Position numbers and translations under genes: made by a program
Notes under the pieces: model-generated
What the model was told of the DNA's origin: nothing
The model's input: the letters and a program-made list of their open reading frames with translations, nothing else
The model's database searches: none
Assembly: GCF_001722335.1 (NCBI RefSeq)
Contig: NZ_MIHA01000002.1
Span: 248,001-312,000, forward strand
DNA: 64,000 bases
Origin: Mycolicibacterium flavescens
GTDB taxonomy: Bacteria > Actinomycetota > Actinomycetes > Mycobacteriales > Mycobacteriaceae
Direction of reading: 5' to 3'
Shown here: positions 10,733 through 24,794 of the stretch, piece after piece
Numbering within the stretch: the stretch's first letter is position 1
How the letters are laid out: the number at the start of each line of letters is the position of its first letter

Positions 10733-13016
10733 CGGCGCGCTCCAGCAGTGTGACGGGAAGTTCGGTGAACAGTTCGGCCACCGGCACGGTGCCGCGGTGG
10801 GCGCGACCGGAGATGCGGTCCGTCCACGCGCCCGCGGGAAGCGTGATCGACGTGTCGCCCCAACCGGTTTCGGACAGCCGCACCGAGTGGCGGGTCACCG
10901 CGGTCAGCACCTCGCCGCCGCGCAGGAACGCCACCACATGATCGGCGGCCTGGCCGTCGGCCAGCACCGGCAGGTAGCCGCCGTCGGCGAACACCGCGGG
11001 ACGGTCCCGCCGCAGCGCCAGCGCCGCGGACACCACCCGCAGTTTGGGATGCCGGCGCGCGGCCAACGCGTCGCGGCGGGCGGAGTAGTCGACGGGTCTG
11101 CGGTTGTCCGGGTCGACGAGGCTGTCCTCCCACAGTTCGGTGCCCTGGTAGACGTCCGGGACACCGGGCGCGGTCAACGCCATCAGCTTCTGGCCCAGCG
11201 CGTCGCTGCGGGCGTGCAGGTCCAGGCGCGCGACCAACGAGGTCATCTCCGCCGCCACCGGACCGTCGAGCACGGCGTCGACCCACTCGTGCACGCCGGT
11301 TTCGAAGGCGGTGTCCGGATCGTTCCACGACGTGTGGGTGCCGGCCTCGCGGATGGCCTTCTCCGCGTAGGCGTGCAGCCGCCCGCGCAGGTCGTCGCTG
11401 ATCTCACCGTCGACCGGCCAGACCCCGAAGATGTTCTGCCACAGGAACAGCCCGGTTCCGGCGTCCGGCGGGGGCGCCGCCGGCGTCCACTTGCCGATCA
11501 GCTCCGCCCACAGCGAGGGCACCTGCGAGAGCACACCGATGCGGGCGCGCACATCCTCACCTCGCTTGGTGTCGTGCGTCGACAACGACACCATGGCGTG
11601 CGGCCACAGCTGCGCGCGCACCGCGGCCCGGTGGTGCAGTTCGGCGACCGACACCCCGAAGTGATGCGGTTCGGAGCCGACCTCGTTGAGCGACACCAGC
11701 CGGGCGTCGCGGTAGAACAGGCAGTCCTCCATCGACTTGGCTGTCGACGCGCCGCACAGCTGCTGCAGCCGCACCCCGGTCTCCGGCCCGCGCGCCAACG
11801 CCGAGCTCAGAACGGCCAGCGCGGGTGCCAGATCAGGTTCCTGCGAGGCGGTTTCGGCGATCGCGGCGGGCAGCACCCCGGATAACGAGGGGTAGTCGGA
11901 CCGGTAGACCCCGACGCGGCTGAGCAGGGCGGCGATCGCGGGGGGCAGGTCGTCGTGATCGGTGCCGGCGGCGGCGACAACGGTGCGCCGCAGCCGGGCC
12001 AGCTCGCTGCCCAGCGTCTCGGTCATGGCCTGCGCCTTGAGCGTTTGCGCGGACTCGCCGACCGCGCGATAGCTGACCCCCGTCGATTCGAACAGTTCGG
12101 TCAGCGCGCGCTCGCCGGTGGGATCGATGAACACGCCGCCGATCTCGCGCATCGCGTCGTACCCGGTGGTGCCCTCGACCGGCAGGTCGAGGTCCAGCGG
12201 TTCGTCGGCGGCCAGGATCTTCTCGATCACGATCCAGGCGTCGGGTCCGGTGATCTCCCGCAACCAGCCGAGATATCCGGCGGGGTCGGACAATCCGTCC
12301 GGGTGGTCGATGCGCACGCCGTCGACGAGCCCCTCGGTGAACCACCGCTTGACCTCGACGTGCGTGGCGTCGAACACCGCGCGGTCCTCCTGGCGCAGGC
12401 CGGCCAGCGAGGTGATCGAGAAGAACCGGCGGTAGCCGCAGATACCGTTGCGCCAACCGATCAGGTGGTAGTGCTGTCGGTCGTGCACCTGCGGACCGGT
12501 GCCGTCCGCGGTGCCGGGTGCGATCGGGTACACCAGGTCACCGAGCCGCAGCACCGGTTCGGCGCCGCTGTCGTCGACCACGAGATCGTCAGCGTCGCTG
12601 TCGGATCCGAGCACGGGCAGCACGACACGCCCGCCGTCGAGATCCCAGTCGATGTCGAAGTAGGACGCGTACGACGAACCCCGCCCGTGCTTGAGCACAT
12701 CCCACCACCACGGGTTTTCCCGGGGCTTCTCCACCCCGACGTGGTTGGGCACGATGTCCACGATCAGGCCGAGACCCTTGGCGCGGGCCGCGCGCGACAG
12801 TTGTTCGAACCCGTCGCGGCCACCCAGTTCGGGCGAGATCTCGGTCGGGTCGGTGACGTCGTAGCCGTGGGTGGAACCCTCGGCGGCGGTCAGGATCGGC
12901 GACAGGTACAGATGCGAGACGCCTAGCGCGGCATAGTAATCCAGCAGGTCCTGCGCGTCGGCGAAAGTGAAGGCGTCACCGCGCATCTGAAGGCGGTAGG
13001 TCGACAGGGGAGCCAT
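10725..13016 (-). CDS. treY: malto-oligosyltrehalose synthase TreY
   Basis: 763 aa GH13 enzyme that isomerises the reducing-end alpha-1,4 bond of maltooligosaccharides into an alpha,alpha-1,1 bond. It begins with STYRLQMRGDAFTF, typical of TreY, and has STHGYDV and IVDIVPNHVG early in the barrel. The nucleophile is Asp237 in GVRIDHPDGL and the acid/base is Glu265 in IVIEKIL. It lies 3 bases after treX and overlaps treZ by 8 bases, giving a compact operon. Confidence 0.96.
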   Translation of the reverse strand: MAPLSTYRLQMRGDAFTFADAQDLLDYYAALGVSHLYLSPILTAAEGSTHGYDVTDPTEISPELGGRDGFEQLSRAARAKGLGLIVDIVPNHVGVEKPRENPWWWDVLKHGRGSSYASYFDIDWDLDGGRVVLPVLGSDSDADDLVVDDSGAEPVLRLGDLVYPIAPGTADGTGPQVHDRQHYHLIGWRNGICGYRRFFSITSLAGLRQEDRAVFDATHVEVKRWFTEGLVDGVRIDHPDGLSDPAGYLGWLREITGPDAWIVIEKILAADEPLDLDLPVEGTTGYDAMREIGGVFIDPTGERALTELFESTGVSYRAVGESAQTLKAQAMTETLGSELARLRRTVVAAAGTDHDDLPPAIAALLSRVGVYRSDYPSLSGVLPAAIAETASQEPDLAPALAVLSSALARGPETGVRLQQLCGASTAKSMEDCLFYRDARLVSLNEVGSEPHHFGVSVAELHHRAAVRAQLWPHAMVSLSTHDTKRGEDVRARIGVLSQVPSLWAELIGKWTPAAPPPDAGTGLFLWQNIFGVWPVDGEISDDLRGRLHAYAEKAIREAGTHTSWNDPDTAFETGVHEWVDAVLDGPVAAEMTSLVARLDLHARSDALGQKLMALTAPGVPDVYQGTELWEDSLVDPDNRRPVDYSARRDALAARRHPKLRVVSAALALRRDRPAVFADGGYLPVLADGQAADHVVAFLRGGEVLTAVTRHSVRLSETGWGDTSITLPAGAWTDRISGRAHRGTVPVAELFTELPVTLLERADD

Positions 13017-13019
13017 GGC

Positions 13020-15169
<2,150 letters not shown>

Positions 15170-15170
<1 letters not shown>

Positions 15171-17347
15171 CAGTCAACCCACCAACCGGTGGCGTCGGCG
15201 ATCTGGCGACCCAGTTCGGGCGCCATCGTGCGCATGTAGGTCTTGGAGATGTGGTGAGCGTCGTGATACAGCAGCACGTTTCCCTCCACTGCGCGGCAGA
15301 TGTCCTTGCGACACACCGCATCACTCATGTCGAGCGGCTTGAGCAACGGGAACTGCTTGACGATGTCGAGTGTGGGGTTGTGTTCTGACAGTACGTCGGA
15401 TCGGCGGGTTCCGCACGAGATCGCGTCGCCGCCGTCGGCCAGGCAGTCGGCGGCGAAGAACGGCTCCCCGTTACGCACCAACCACGGGGTGTCGCGCATG
15501 GCCAGGATCGGAATGTCGTTGTCGGACAACTCCCGCCAGATCCCGACATAGGTGGACGGCATCACGTCGCCGGCCCGGATGTTCCACGGCCGCGTGGACG
15601 TGGTGAACACGTAGTCCGGCCGGTCGTCGATGATCTCGGACATCACCCGCTGGTTCCACTCGTGGCACTTCGGGTACGGGCGGTTGTCGCCCATCACCAG
15701 CGGCACCTCTTCGGTGGTCAGCGGGCAGCCCATCTTCAGATAGGTGGTCACCTTGAACCGGTGCTGCTTGCCGAGCAGATCGAGCGCGGTGATCCAGTGT
15801 TCGGCGTGTGAGCCGCCGGCCAGCGCGATGGTGCGCTTGGCGTCGGGGTCGCCGTAGGTGCAGGTGATCACGTCGACGTTGTCGAAGTCGCTGATGCAGC
15901 CGTCCTCGGTGGTCTGCGGCAGGTCGTTCTTGGCCTCCAGCACCGTCGGGCGCATCGGCAGCTTGGGCACCTTGGCCTTGCTCAGCAGAGCCGCGGCGCC
16001 CGGGTAGTCGTCGGTGGACAGCCCCGCGAGTTCCTCGCCGTTGGCGCGCTGCACCACGACGTGCTCGCGCCACGTGAACGACGTCGCGGTCAGCGCCACC
16101 CCGAGCAGCGCCACCACCGAGCCGAGCACGATCGTCGGCCTGCGCCGCCGCCTGCGCACCGGCACCGGGGCCGTCGGCGCCGCCGATGACCGGTACCGCA
16201 GCGGATTCTCGATGTAGCGGGTGGTCAGCCACGCCAGTGCACCGGAGACCAGCAGCACGACGGCCCCGTCGAGGAAGCTGGCGCGGGTGCTGCCGGTGTA
16301 GGACAACCAGAAGATCAGCAGCGGCCAGTGCCACAGGTACAGCGAGTACGCCATCGAGCCCAGCGACACGAACGGCGCGGTGGCCAGCAACCGGTTGGGC
16401 AGCGGCATCCGGCCCGTAGTGTGCGGGTCGGCCACCCGGTTGGCCGCCGACAGGATGAACAGCACCGTCGCCCCGACCGGCACCAGCGCCCGGGGACCCG
16501 GGAATTCCTTGACGCCGTCGATCAGCGCGCCGCACGCCAGGATCGCCGCCAGCGAGACGACCGCCAGCGAGGTGCGCAGCCACATCGGCATCCGCAGGTG
16601 GGAGACGAACGCGCCGACGAGCGCCCCGAGCAGCAACTCCCAGGCGCGGGCGAAGCTGTTGTAGTAGGCGGTGGCCTGATCGGCGTCGTGCGCGATGATC
16701 GCGTACACGAACGACGCGATGGTCAGCGCGCTGAGCAGCAGCACGAAGGCCAGCCGCATGTGTCGGCCGAACACCCGCCGGAACAGCACGGCGGTGCCGA
16801 AGATCAACGCCAGGAACGCGATGTAGAACTGGCCCTGCACCGACATCGACCAGATGTGCTGCAGCGGGCTGACCGCCTCGCCGGCGCGCAGGTAGTTCGA
16901 CGCGGAGTTCGCCAGCTCCCAGTTCTGGTAGTAGCCGAGGCTGGCCAGGCTTTGATCGGCGTAGGTCTCCCACCGGGTCTCGGGTTGGATCAGGATGGTC
17001 AGCACCGCGCCCGCGGCGAGCACCACCACCAGGGCGGGCAGCAGCCGGCGGATCAGCCGGGTCACCTCGGGCACCGGCCACAGCGACGCGCCGGGCGTCA
17101 TCGCGGTGCGCAGCAGCCGGCCGCCGAAGAAGAAGCCCGAAAGCGCCAGGAACACGTCGACCCCGCCGGAGACCCGGCCGAACCAGACGTGGAACACCGC
17201 GACCAGGGCGATCGCGATGCCGCGCAGTCCGTCGAGATCGTGCCGGTAGGACGCCGTTCCGCGGGTGCCGCCAGGGGCTTTCGCGGCGCGCGACGGTGAG
17301 CCCCGATCGGTGACGGGCGCCGGCCGGGGAGGGGCGAGGGTCATCAT
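15170..17347 (-). CDS. OafA-type membrane acyltransferase with C-terminal SGNH domain
   Basis: 725 aa. The N-terminal acyltransferase-3 domain (about 35-410) has some ten membrane segments and starts with [20 protein letters not shown], where the Arg and the FH histidine are family hallmarks. A linker and an eleventh segment (about 420-445) lead to an extracytoplasmic SGNH domain with [12 protein letters not shown] (Ser block) and the C-terminal YHDAHHIS (catalytic Asp/His). Such proteins acylate cell-surface glycans or sugars. It matches the position of Rv1565c and is the first gene of the tre cluster, but its acceptor is unknown. Confidence 0.9.
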
Positions 17348-17370
17348 GGTCGACCGATAATCTACCGAAG

Positions 17371-18666
17371 GTGCCAGCCATGACGCCTGCCGAGATCAGC
17401 GCGGTCGATGCCGCCCACGTCTGGCATCCGTACAGCACGATCGGTGCCGAGGCCCTCGCACCCGTCGTCGCCACCGGTGCCCGCGGGGCCTGGCTGACCC
17501 TGCACCACGACGGTCGGGAGCTGGAAGTTCTCGACGCGATGGCGTCGTGGTGGACGGCGATCCACGGGCACGGGCACCCGGTGCTGGACGCGGCGATCAC
17601 CTCGCAGCTGGCCACGATGAACCACGTCATGTTCGGCGGGCTGACCCACGAACCGGCGGCCCGGTTGGCGCAGTTGCTGGTCGAGATCACCCCCGACGGC
17701 CTGGAGACGGTGTTCTTCAGCGACTCCGGGTCGGTGTCGGTGGAGGTGGCGGTCAAGATGGCGCTGCAGTACTGGCGCAGCCTGGGCCGCGGCGGCAAGC
17801 ACCGGCTGATGACGTGGCGCGGCGGCTATCACGGCGATACGTTCACCCCGATGAGCGTGTGCGACCCCGAGGGCGGCATGCACGGGTTGTGGACCGACGT
17901 GCTGGTCGCCCAGGAGTTCGCGCCCGCGGTGCCCGGTGACTACAGCTCTTCCTACGTCGCGGATTTCGAGCGGCAACTGGCTTCCCGCGCCGACGAACTG
18001 GCCGCGGTGATCGTCGAGCCTGTCGTGCAGGGTGCGGGCGGGATGCGGTTCCACGACCCCCGCTATCTGAGTGACCTGCGCGAGATCTGCTCCCGGCACG
18101 AGGTGCTGTTGATCTTCGACGAGATCGCCACCGGGTTCGGCCGCACCGGTGAGTTGTTCGCGGCCGACCACGTCGGCGTGTGCCCGGACATCATGTGCGT
18201 GGGCAAGGCGCTGACCGGCGGCTACATCACGCTGGCCGCCACGCTGTGCACGGGCGAGATCGCCGAGACGATCAGCACCCGCGAGCCCGGCGCGCTGATG
18301 CACGGGCCGACGTTCATGGCCAATGCGCTGGCGTGTGCGGTCGGGGTGGCCTCGGTCGAGGTGCTGCTCGGCTCGGACTGGCGCTCGTCGGTGCGGGGTA
18401 TCGAGGCCGGGTTGCGCGAGGGTCTGGCCCCCGCCGCGGACCTTCCCGGGGTCGCCGACGTGCGGGCGCTCGGGGCGATCGGGGTGATCGAGATGGAGCA
18501 TCCGGTCGACCTGCGGGTGGCCACCCCCGCGGCGCTGGAACAGGGTCTGTGGCTGCGGCCGTTCCGCAACCTGGTCTACGCGATGCCGCCCTACATCTGC
18601 ACACCCGAGGAGATCGCCGCGATCGGTGCGGGCATGGTCGGCGTCGCCCGCGCACTGATAACCTGA
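17371..18666 (+). CDS. bioA: adenosylmethionine-8-amino-7-oxononanoate aminotransferase BioA
   Basis: 431 aa class III PLP aminotransferase that makes 7,8-diaminopelargonate from KAPA with SAM as amino donor. Early motif [20 protein letters not shown] for PLP phosphate binding, [15 protein letters not shown] with the cofactor Asp, and Lys279 in [11 protein letters not shown] used the GTG at 17371; the ATG at 17380 is an alternative with a GAAGG motif at 17367-17371. GATAAT at 17356-17361 is a candidate -10. No BioQ-type palindrome lies upstream, but one begins at its own stop codon. Confidence 0.96.
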   Translation: MPAMTPAEISAVDAAHVWHPYSTIGAEALAPVVATGARGAWLTLHHDGRELEVLDAMASWWTAIHGHGHPVLDAAITSQLATMNHVMFGGLTHEPAARLAQLLVEITPDGLETVFFSDSGSVSVEVAVKMALQYWRSLGRGGKHRLMTWRGGYHGDTFTPMSVCDPEGGMHGLWTDVLVAQEFAPAVPGDYSSSYVADFERQLASRADELAAVIVEPVVQGAGGMRFHDPRYLSDLREICSRHEVLLIFDEIATGFGRTGELFAADHVGVCPDIMCVGKALTGGYITLAATLCTGEIAETISTREPGALMHGPTFMANALACAVGVASVEVLLGSDWRSSVRGIEAGLREGLAPAADLPGVADVRALGAIGVIEMEHPVDLRVATPAALEQGLWLRPFRNLVYAMPPYICTPEEIAAIGAGMVGVARALIT

Positions 18667-18676
18667 ACACCGTTCA
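18664..18676. promoter_or_regulatory. BioQ operator upstream of bioF
   Basis: The 13-bp palindrome TGAACACCGTTCA (arms TGAAC and GTTCA, three-base spacer). Its first three bases are the TGA stop codon of bioA. It precedes a GGAGG ribosome-binding site (18683-18687) and the bioF ATG (18692). The same 13 bases recur between bioQ and bioB. This matches the BioQ recognition sequence described for M. smegmatis, so BioQ probably represses bioFD here. Confidence 0.88.
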
Positions 18677-18691
18677 AGTTACGGAGGCGCC

Positions 18692-19837
18692 ATGATCCGC
18701 GCAGGTCTTTCCCCGCTGGCCTGGCTCGACGATGTCGAGCGGCAGCGGCGTGCCGACGGCCTGCGCCGGTCACTGCGGACGCGCCCGCCCGTCGGCGCCG
18801 AACTCGACCTCGCCTCCAACGACTACCTCGGCCTGTCGCAGCATCCCGCGGTGATCGAGGGCGGTGTGTCGGCGCTGCGGACCTGGGGTACCGGCTCGAC
18901 CGGATCTCGGCTGGTCACCGGGAACACCGAACTGCACGAGGGCTTCGAGCAGGCGCTGGCCGCGTTCGTCGGCGCCGAATCCGCGCTGGTGTTCTCCTCG
19001 GGTTACACCGCCAACCTCGGCGCGGTCGTCGCGCTGTCGGGCGCCGGGTCGCTGGTGGTGTCCGACGCGCTGACCCATGCCTCGCTGGTCGACGCGTGCC
19101 GGTTGTCGCGGGCGCGGGTGGCCGTCACCCCGCACCGTGACGTCGCCGCGGTGGACCGGGCGCTCGCGTCGCGCAGCGAGGAACGGGCCGTCGTGCTGAC
19201 CGACTCGGTGTTCTCCGCCGACGGGGTGATGGCGCCGCTGCGCGCGCTGCACGACGTGTGCCGCCGCCACGGTGCGCTGCTGATCGTCGACGAGGCGCAC
19301 GGCCTCGGCGTGCGCGGCGCCGGTGGCCGGGGCCTGCTGCACGAGGTGGGCCTGGCCGGCGCGCCCGACGTGGTGATGACGACGACGCTGTCGAAGGCGC
19401 TCGGCAGCCAGGGCGGAGTGGTGCTCGGCCCGGCGGCGGTGCGCGACCATCTCATCGACGCCGCGCGCCCGTTCATCTTCGACACCGGCCTGGCCCCGGC
19501 CGCGGTCGGCGCGGCGTGGGCGGCGCTGGAGGTGCTGATCGCCGAACCGTGGCGCGCGCGGGCGGTGCTCGAGCACGCCGCCGAACTCGCAGAGATCTGC
19601 GAGGTGCCCGAGAGGCCGGAGTCGGCGGTGGTGTCGGTGATCCTCGGCGAGCCCGAGGTGGCGTTCGGCGCCGCGGCGGCCTGCCTCGACCGCGGTCTGC
19701 GGGTCGGGTGTTTCCGGCCGCCAACCGTGCCCGCCGGGACGTCCCGGTTGCGGCTGACCGCGCGGGCATCGCTCACCGAGGACGAAATGTCCTCGGCGCG
19801 TGCGGTTTTGACCGACGTACTCGCTGCCCGCCGGTGA
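18692..19837 (+). CDS. bioF: 8-amino-7-oxononanoate synthase BioF
   Basis: 381 aa PLP alpha-oxoamine synthase that condenses pimeloyl thioester with L-alanine to give [19 protein letters not shown] is at about 30-45, [20 protein letters not shown] follows, then [15 protein letters not shown], with the PLP lysine Lys235 in [12 protein letters not shown]. The ATG at 18692 has GGAGG five bases upstream. Its stop overlaps the bioD start in GTGA. Confidence 0.96.
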   Translation: MIRAGLSPLAWLDDVERQRRADGLRRSLRTRPPVGAELDLASNDYLGLSQHPAVIEGGVSALRTWGTGSTGSRLVTGNTELHEGFEQALAAFVGAESALVFSSGYTANLGAVVALSGAGSLVVSDALTHASLVDACRLSRARVAVTPHRDVAAVDRALASRSEERAVVLTDSVFSADGVMAPLRALHDVCRRHGALLIVDEAHGLGVRGAGGRGLLHEVGLAGAPDVVMTTTLSKALGSQGGVVLGPAAVRDHLIDAARPFIFDTGLAPAAVGAAWAALEVLIAEPWRARAVLEHAAELAEICEVPERPESAVVSVILGEPEVAFGAAAACLDRGLRVGCFRPPTVPAGTSRLRLTARASLTEDEMSSARAVLTDVLAARR

Positions 19838-20493
19838 GCACGCTGATCGTCACCGGCACCGACACCGGCGTCGGCAAGACGGTGACGACGGCGGCGCTGG
19901 CGTGCCGTGCGCGGCTGGCCGGGATCGATGTCGCGGTCAGCAAGCCGGTGCAGACCGGCGCCCCGCGCGACGACGACCTCGCCGATGTCGCCCGGCTGTC
20001 CGCAGTGGTAAAGCTCTCGGGCGGCTGGCGCTATCCCGAACCGCTCGCACCGCGCGCGGCCGCCGAACGGGCCGCGATGGCGCTGCCCACCCGTGCCGAG
20101 CTCGTCGCATCCATCCCTCGTGCCGAACTGGTGCTGGTGGAGGGTGCCGGTGGTCTGCTCGTCGAGATCGGCGCCGGGACGACGGTGCGTGACCTCGCCG
20201 AGGACCTGTCCGCGCCGGTGCTGGTGGTGGTCTCCGCGGGGCTCGGCACCCTCAACCACACCGCGCTGACCCTGGAAGCACTCGCGGCCCGGGGCGTCGC
20301 ATGCGCGGGACTGGTGATCGGCGCGTGGCCCAGGGAGCCCGGTGTGGCCGAGATGGGCAACCGTGAGGCGCTGGCAACCCTGGCGCCGGTGCGCGCAGTA
20401 CTGCCCGCAGGGGCCGGTGCGCTGTCGGCAGCCGAGTTCGAGGCGACGTGCGCGGCGGCGTTCGACGCCGACTGGATCGCAAACCTGGTGTAG
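19834..20493 (+). CDS. bioD: dethiobiotin synthetase BioD
   Basis: 219 aa ATP-dependent carboxylase that closes the ureido ring of dethiobiotin from DAPA and CO2. The P-loop is [11 protein letters not shown] at about residues 6-16, with SKPVQTG next and [11 protein letters not shown] as the second conserved block. The GTG start overlaps the bioF stop by 4 bases, so bioF and bioD are translationally coupled. A longer in-frame reading of this frame runs back into bioF but is not coding. Confidence 0.95.
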   Translation: MSTLIVTGTDTGVGKTVTTAALACRARLAGIDVAVSKPVQTGAPRDDDLADVARLSAVVKLSGGWRYPEPLAPRAAAERAAMALPTRAELVASIPRAELVLVEGAGGLLVEIGAGTTVRDLAEDLSAPVLVVVSAGLGTLNHTALTLEALAARGVACAGLVIGAWPREPGVAEMGNREALATLAPVRAVLPAGAGALSAAEFEATCAAAFDADWIANLV

Positions 20494-20495
20494 CC

Positions 20496-21017
20496 GTGGT
20501 GCATTCGGTGGAGGTGGTGTTCGACGCGGACACCGACGCCGCGGTCCGCGCCAGCTGGGACGACCTGACGCGGGCCGGTGTGCGCAGCCAGGCCGGCCAC
20601 ACGTCGCCGAGCAACCGGCCGCACGTGACGCTGACCGTCGCCGACGAGATGGACGACGCGGTGAACACCGCGCTGCGGCCGGTGGCAGAACAGCTCCCGC
20701 TGGCCTGCACGATCGGGGCGCCGATGCTGTTCGGCGGCCGGACATTCACACTGGTCCGCCTGGTGGTGCCGTCGGCCGAATTGCTGGCGCTGCATGCGCA
20801 CGTACACCGGATCTGCCTGCCGCACATGCCGAACGGTCCGCTTCCGCACGCCGCACCCGGGCACTGGACACCGCATGTGACGCTGGCCCGCCGGGTCCCG
20901 CACGACCAACTGGCGGCCGCGCTGGCGGTGAAATCGGTGCGCCGCGACCTAACCGGCCGCATCGTCGGGTTGCGGCACTGGGACGGCGACAACCGCGTCG
21001 AGCACCCGATCAGGTGA
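20496..21017 (+). CDS. 2H phosphoesterase (2'-5' RNA ligase family) protein
   Basis: 173 aa protein with the two HxT signatures of the 2H superfamily: RPHVTLTVA near residue 46 and WTPHVTLARR near residue 129. Members hydrolyse or ligate 2',5'- or cyclic phosphodiesters in RNA and nucleotides; the substrate here is unknown. The GTG at 20496 lies 2 bases after the bioD stop, so it is probably cotranscribed with bioFD. It matches the position of Rv1571. Its end overlaps convergent bioQ by 8 bases. The GTG at 20499 is an equally possible start. Confidence 0.82.
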   Translation: MVHSVEVVFDADTDAAVRASWDDLTRAGVRSQAGHTSPSNRPHVTLTVADEMDDAVNTALRPVAEQLPLACTIGAPMLFGGRTFTLVRLVVPSAELLALHAHVHRICLPHMPNGPLPHAAPGHWTPHVTLARRVPHDQLAAALAVKSVRRDLTGRIVGLRHWDGDNRVEHPIR

Positions 21018-21588
21018 GCGCGGTGTCGGCGACGCCGATGCCGCCCAGCAGCAGGCCGACCCCGAACCGGAAGCGGGCCGAGCCGTCCGCGGCGAGCACC
21101 GACTGGTCGTCGGGGAGCGCCGCGCCCGCGGCGTCCCACTGCAGCCGGGACTGCTCGTCCACGGTGAAGCCGAGCACGTAGTACACGATCGTGCGGGCGG
21201 CCAACTCGGCGTGGGCGTCGTCGACCCCGGCCTGCGCGGCCGCCTCCGTCAGCCCCGACACGATGACCTTCATCGCTGCGGACTGCCCGGCGGCGAAGCT
21301 GGCCGACACCAGTTCGGCGCCGTCGGTGTGCGACAGCAGCGCGTCGCGCAGCGCGGCGCAGGTCTGCCAGACCCGGTCGCGCCAGTCTCCCGCCGGTTCG
21401 GACACGGGCTCGAGGATGCGGTCGGCGACCGCGCCGAGCAGCTGCTGCTTGTTGGCGAAGTGCCAGTACAGCGCGCCGGGGGAGACCTCGAGCTCACGCG
21501 CCAGCCGCCGCATCGTCAGGTCGGCGATGCCGTAGCCGTCCAGAAGCCTGGTCGCCGCCTCGACCACGTCGCGTTTGTGGAGCTGCAC
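21010..21588 (-). CDS. bioQ: TetR-family biotin repressor BioQ
   Basis: 192 aa TetR regulator. The N-terminal helix-turn-helix is LTMRRLARELEVSPGALYWH (about 24-43), followed by an all-helical ligand and dimer domain (TetR_C-like). It is divergent from bioB across 48 bases that contain a TGAACACCGTTCA palindrome, and a second copy controls bioF. This gene arrangement and operator match BioQ of M. smegmatis, which represses its own gene and biotin synthesis genes. It starts with GTG at 21588. Confidence 0.92.
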   Translation of the reverse strand: MQLHKRDVVEAATRLLDGYGIADLTMRRLARELEVSPGALYWHFANKQQLLGAVADRILEPVSEPAGDWRDRVWQTCAALRDALLSHTDGAELVSASFAAGQSAAMKVIVSGLTEAAAQAGVDDAHAELAARTIVYYVLGFTVDEQSRLQWDAAGAALPDDQSVLAADGSARFRFGVGLLLGGIGVADTALT

Positions 21589-21603
21589 GCCAGTACCTTA
21601 ACC

Positions 21604-22632
<1,029 letters not shown>

Positions 22633-22656
22633 CGGCCGGGCGTAGATACTGCGTAG

Positions 22657-22848
22657 ATGGCGTTCAACGTCTACACCGGCGAACCCGACGGCACCGCGGT
22701 GCCCACCGCGGCCAGCCTGGGCCTGGAGCCGCCGCGGTTCTGCGCCGAGTGCGGTCGTCGGATGATCGTGCAGGTCCGGCCCGACGGCTGGTCGGCCAAG
22801 TGCTCCCGGCACGGGTTCACCGACTCCAAGGACCTGGAGCAGCGTTAG
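22657..22848 (+). CDS. bsaP: biotin synthase auxiliary protein BsaP
   Basis: 63 aa protein with a C-terminal CxxC...CxxH pattern (Cys29, Cys32, Cys49, His52) suited to binding an iron-sulfur cluster or metal. Its position directly after bioB and its sequence match Rv1590. That protein was reported (from memory) as an auxiliary factor that mycobacterial biotin synthase needs to convert dethiobiotin to biotin. The TAG stop is directly followed by the ATG of the next gene. Confidence 0.85.
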   Translation: MAFNVYTGEPDGTAVPTAASLGLEPPRFCAECGRRMIVQVRPDGWSAKCSRHGFTDSKDLEQR

Positions 22849-23481
22849 ATGAATGGCATTGCCGCACCGCGGTATTCACGCAGACGCGCGGTGCTGACCG
22901 TGATCGCCGGGCTCGCCGGCGCAGGTGCGGTGGTGGGGGCGCTGTGGGCGTGGCTGGCGCCGCCGGTGCGCGGCGTGGTGGCGCTGGCCCGCGACGGCGA
23001 CCGGATCCGCGCCTACCTGGGCAACGAGGGTGACAACTTCTTCGTCGCCGCCTTCCTGCTGGTGGGCATGCTGTGCGTGGTGGCGACGATCGCCGCGGTG
23101 CTGGTCTGGCAGTGGCAGGCCCACCGCGGGCCGGCGATGATGGCGGCGCTGACCGTCGGCGCCATGACCGCCGCGGGCGTCGCCGCGGGGGTGGGTGCGC
23201 TGCTGGTGCACCTGCGCTACGGGACCATCGACGTCGCGGCCGCGCCGGTCTCCCCGGAGCACCGGGTGCATTACGTGGCGGAAGCGCCCGCGGTCTTCTT
23301 CGGGCACTCGCCGCTGCAGGCGGCGTTGACCATCCTGTTCCCGGCCGCGGTCACAGCGTTGGTCTACTCGCTGATCGCGGTGGCGACCGCACGGGACGAC
23401 CTCGGCGCCTGGCCGCCCGTCGATGCGGCGTGGGCGCCGCCGGTCACAGCGGAGTCCGCTCCACCTTCCGCCCCGTCATGA
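22849..23481 (+). CDS. DUF2567 membrane protein
   Basis: 210 aa protein with four hydrophobic segments (about 14-38, 62-86, 95-120, 160-182) and a soluble stretch between the third and fourth that includes [15 protein letters not shown]. It matches Rv1591 in order and is assigned to DUF2567. Function unknown. It abuts bsaP with no gap, suggesting it is expressed with bioB-bsaP. Its end overlaps the convergent lipase gene by 38 bases. Confidence 0.82.
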   Translation: MNGIAAPRYSRRRAVLTVIAGLAGAGAVVGALWAWLAPPVRGVVALARDGDRIRAYLGNEGDNFFVAAFLLVGMLCVVATIAAVLVWQWQAHRGPAMMAALTVGAMTAAGVAAGVGALLVHLRYGTIDVAAAPVSPEHRVHYVAEAPAVFFGHSPLQAALTILFPAAVTALVYSLIAVATARDDLGAWPPVDAAWAPPVTAESAPPSAPS

Positions 23482-24781
23482 CCTTGACGGCGATCTTCAC
23501 CAGCCGCGTCATCCCCACGTAGGTCATCGGGTTCAGCAGCGTCGGCCAGGTGGTCCGCACGATGTGCTCGGAGACGGGCTTGCCGTCGAACCGGTCGATC
23601 AGCCAGCGCAGCGCCATCGGCGCCGACATGGGGTGCAGCAGCATGTGCTCGCTGAACAGGTCGCGGTGATAGGTCACCGACGCGCCGCCGGACCGGTAGG
23701 TCTCGGTCAGCTCGTCGATGTCGTCGACCGAGACGATCCGGTCGTGCACGGCCTGCACGATCAGCACCGGCGGGGTCGGCACCGCCGTGCCCAGCTTGAT
23801 GCTGTCGAAGACCTGCTTGACCTCGGGCATGTCGAGGATCTCGTTGAGCGGCCGGTCGACCAGCCGGCCCATGTCCATGCCCGCGAACCGCAGCACCGCC
23901 TGCGCGGTGGTCATGTTCTCGACCCGCAGCAGCATCGCCTTGCCGGCGTCGGTGGCGTGCTCCTGGATGACGCGGTTGAGCTCCGGGTAGACGTGCGTCA
24001 GCGCCGCCACCACCATCGCGGGCAGCCCGGAGTACAGGCTGCCGTTGAGCCGGCGGTAGGCGTGCCCGAGGTCGCCGACCGGCGAACCGAGCACGGCGCC
24101 CACGATGTTCAGCTCCGGTGCGTACTGCGCGTGCATCTCAGCGGCCCACGCCGTCGCCAGCCCGCCGCCGGAGTACCCCCACAGGCCGATCGGTGACGAT
24201 TCGCGCAGGCCGAGCCGTTCGCAGCTCAGGGCCGCGCGCAGGCCGTCGAGGATGCGGTAGCCCGGTTCGTACGGGGTGCCCCAGGTGCCGTGCGGGCCCT
24301 CGTGGTCGGGCACCGAGACCGCCCAGCCCTCGGCGAGCGCGGCCGCGATCAGCAGGAACTCGAACTGGGCCAGCGCGCCGGGCGCGAGCGCCTTGCGCCG
24401 CAGGGCGTAGGACGGGAAACAGCGCGAGCTCACCGCGTCGATCGCGCACTGGTAGGAGATCACCGGTACGACGGCCCGGTTCGCGCGGTCGGCGGGTGCG
24501 ATCACCGTGGTGACGGTGGCCTCCGGTGCGCCGTTCATGTCCGTGGTGCGGTAAAGCAGCTGGGTGGCGGTGAACTTCTGCGGGATAAGCCCGAGAAACG
24601 CCAGCTCGACGTCGCGGCTGCGCAGCACGGTGCCCGGTGCGGCGTGCTGGAAGCCGCTGGGCGGCCGGTAGAACGGATCGTCGGCCGGAAGCTGCGGGCG
24701 GGAGCGCCGGGCCAGGTCCTCGTGCGGTGTCTGGCCGATCCATTCGGCACCGGAGGCCGGCGCGGCGTTGCCCGAAGTCAT
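23444..24781 (-). CDS. secretory-lipase (LIP) family alpha/beta hydrolase
   Basis: 445 aa, Rv1592c-like. The nucleophile elbow is GYSGGG in [15 protein letters not shown] (about residue 199). [14 protein letters not shown] precedes it, and the acid and His regions are [20 protein letters not shown] and [14 protein letters not shown] near the C-terminus. This is the Candida-Lip-type fold with a lid. The N-terminus lacks a clear signal peptide, so the location is uncertain. A 17-base inverted repeat lies just upstream of its start. Confidence 0.88.
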   Translation of the reverse strand: MTSGNAAPASGAEWIGQTPHEDLARRSRPQLPADDPFYRPPSGFQHAAPGTVLRSRDVELAFLGLIPQKFTATQLLYRTTDMNGAPEATVTTVIAPADRANRAVVPVISYQCAIDAVSSRCFPSYALRRKALAPGALAQFEFLLIAAALAEGWAVSVPDHEGPHGTWGTPYEPGYRILDGLRAALSCERLGLRESSPIGLWGYSGGGLATAWAAEMHAQYAPELNIVGAVLGSPVGDLGHAYRRLNGSLYSGLPAMVVAALTHVYPELNRVIQEHATDAGKAMLLRVENMTTAQAVLRFAGMDMGRLVDRPLNEILDMPEVKQVFDSIKLGTAVPTPPVLIVQAVHDRIVSVDDIDELTETYRSGGASVTYHRDLFSEHMLLHPMSAPMALRWLIDRFDGKPVSEHIVRTTWPTLLNPMTYVGMTRLVKIAVKVMTGRKVERTPL

Positions 24782-24794
24782 CCGGCCATTGTTA

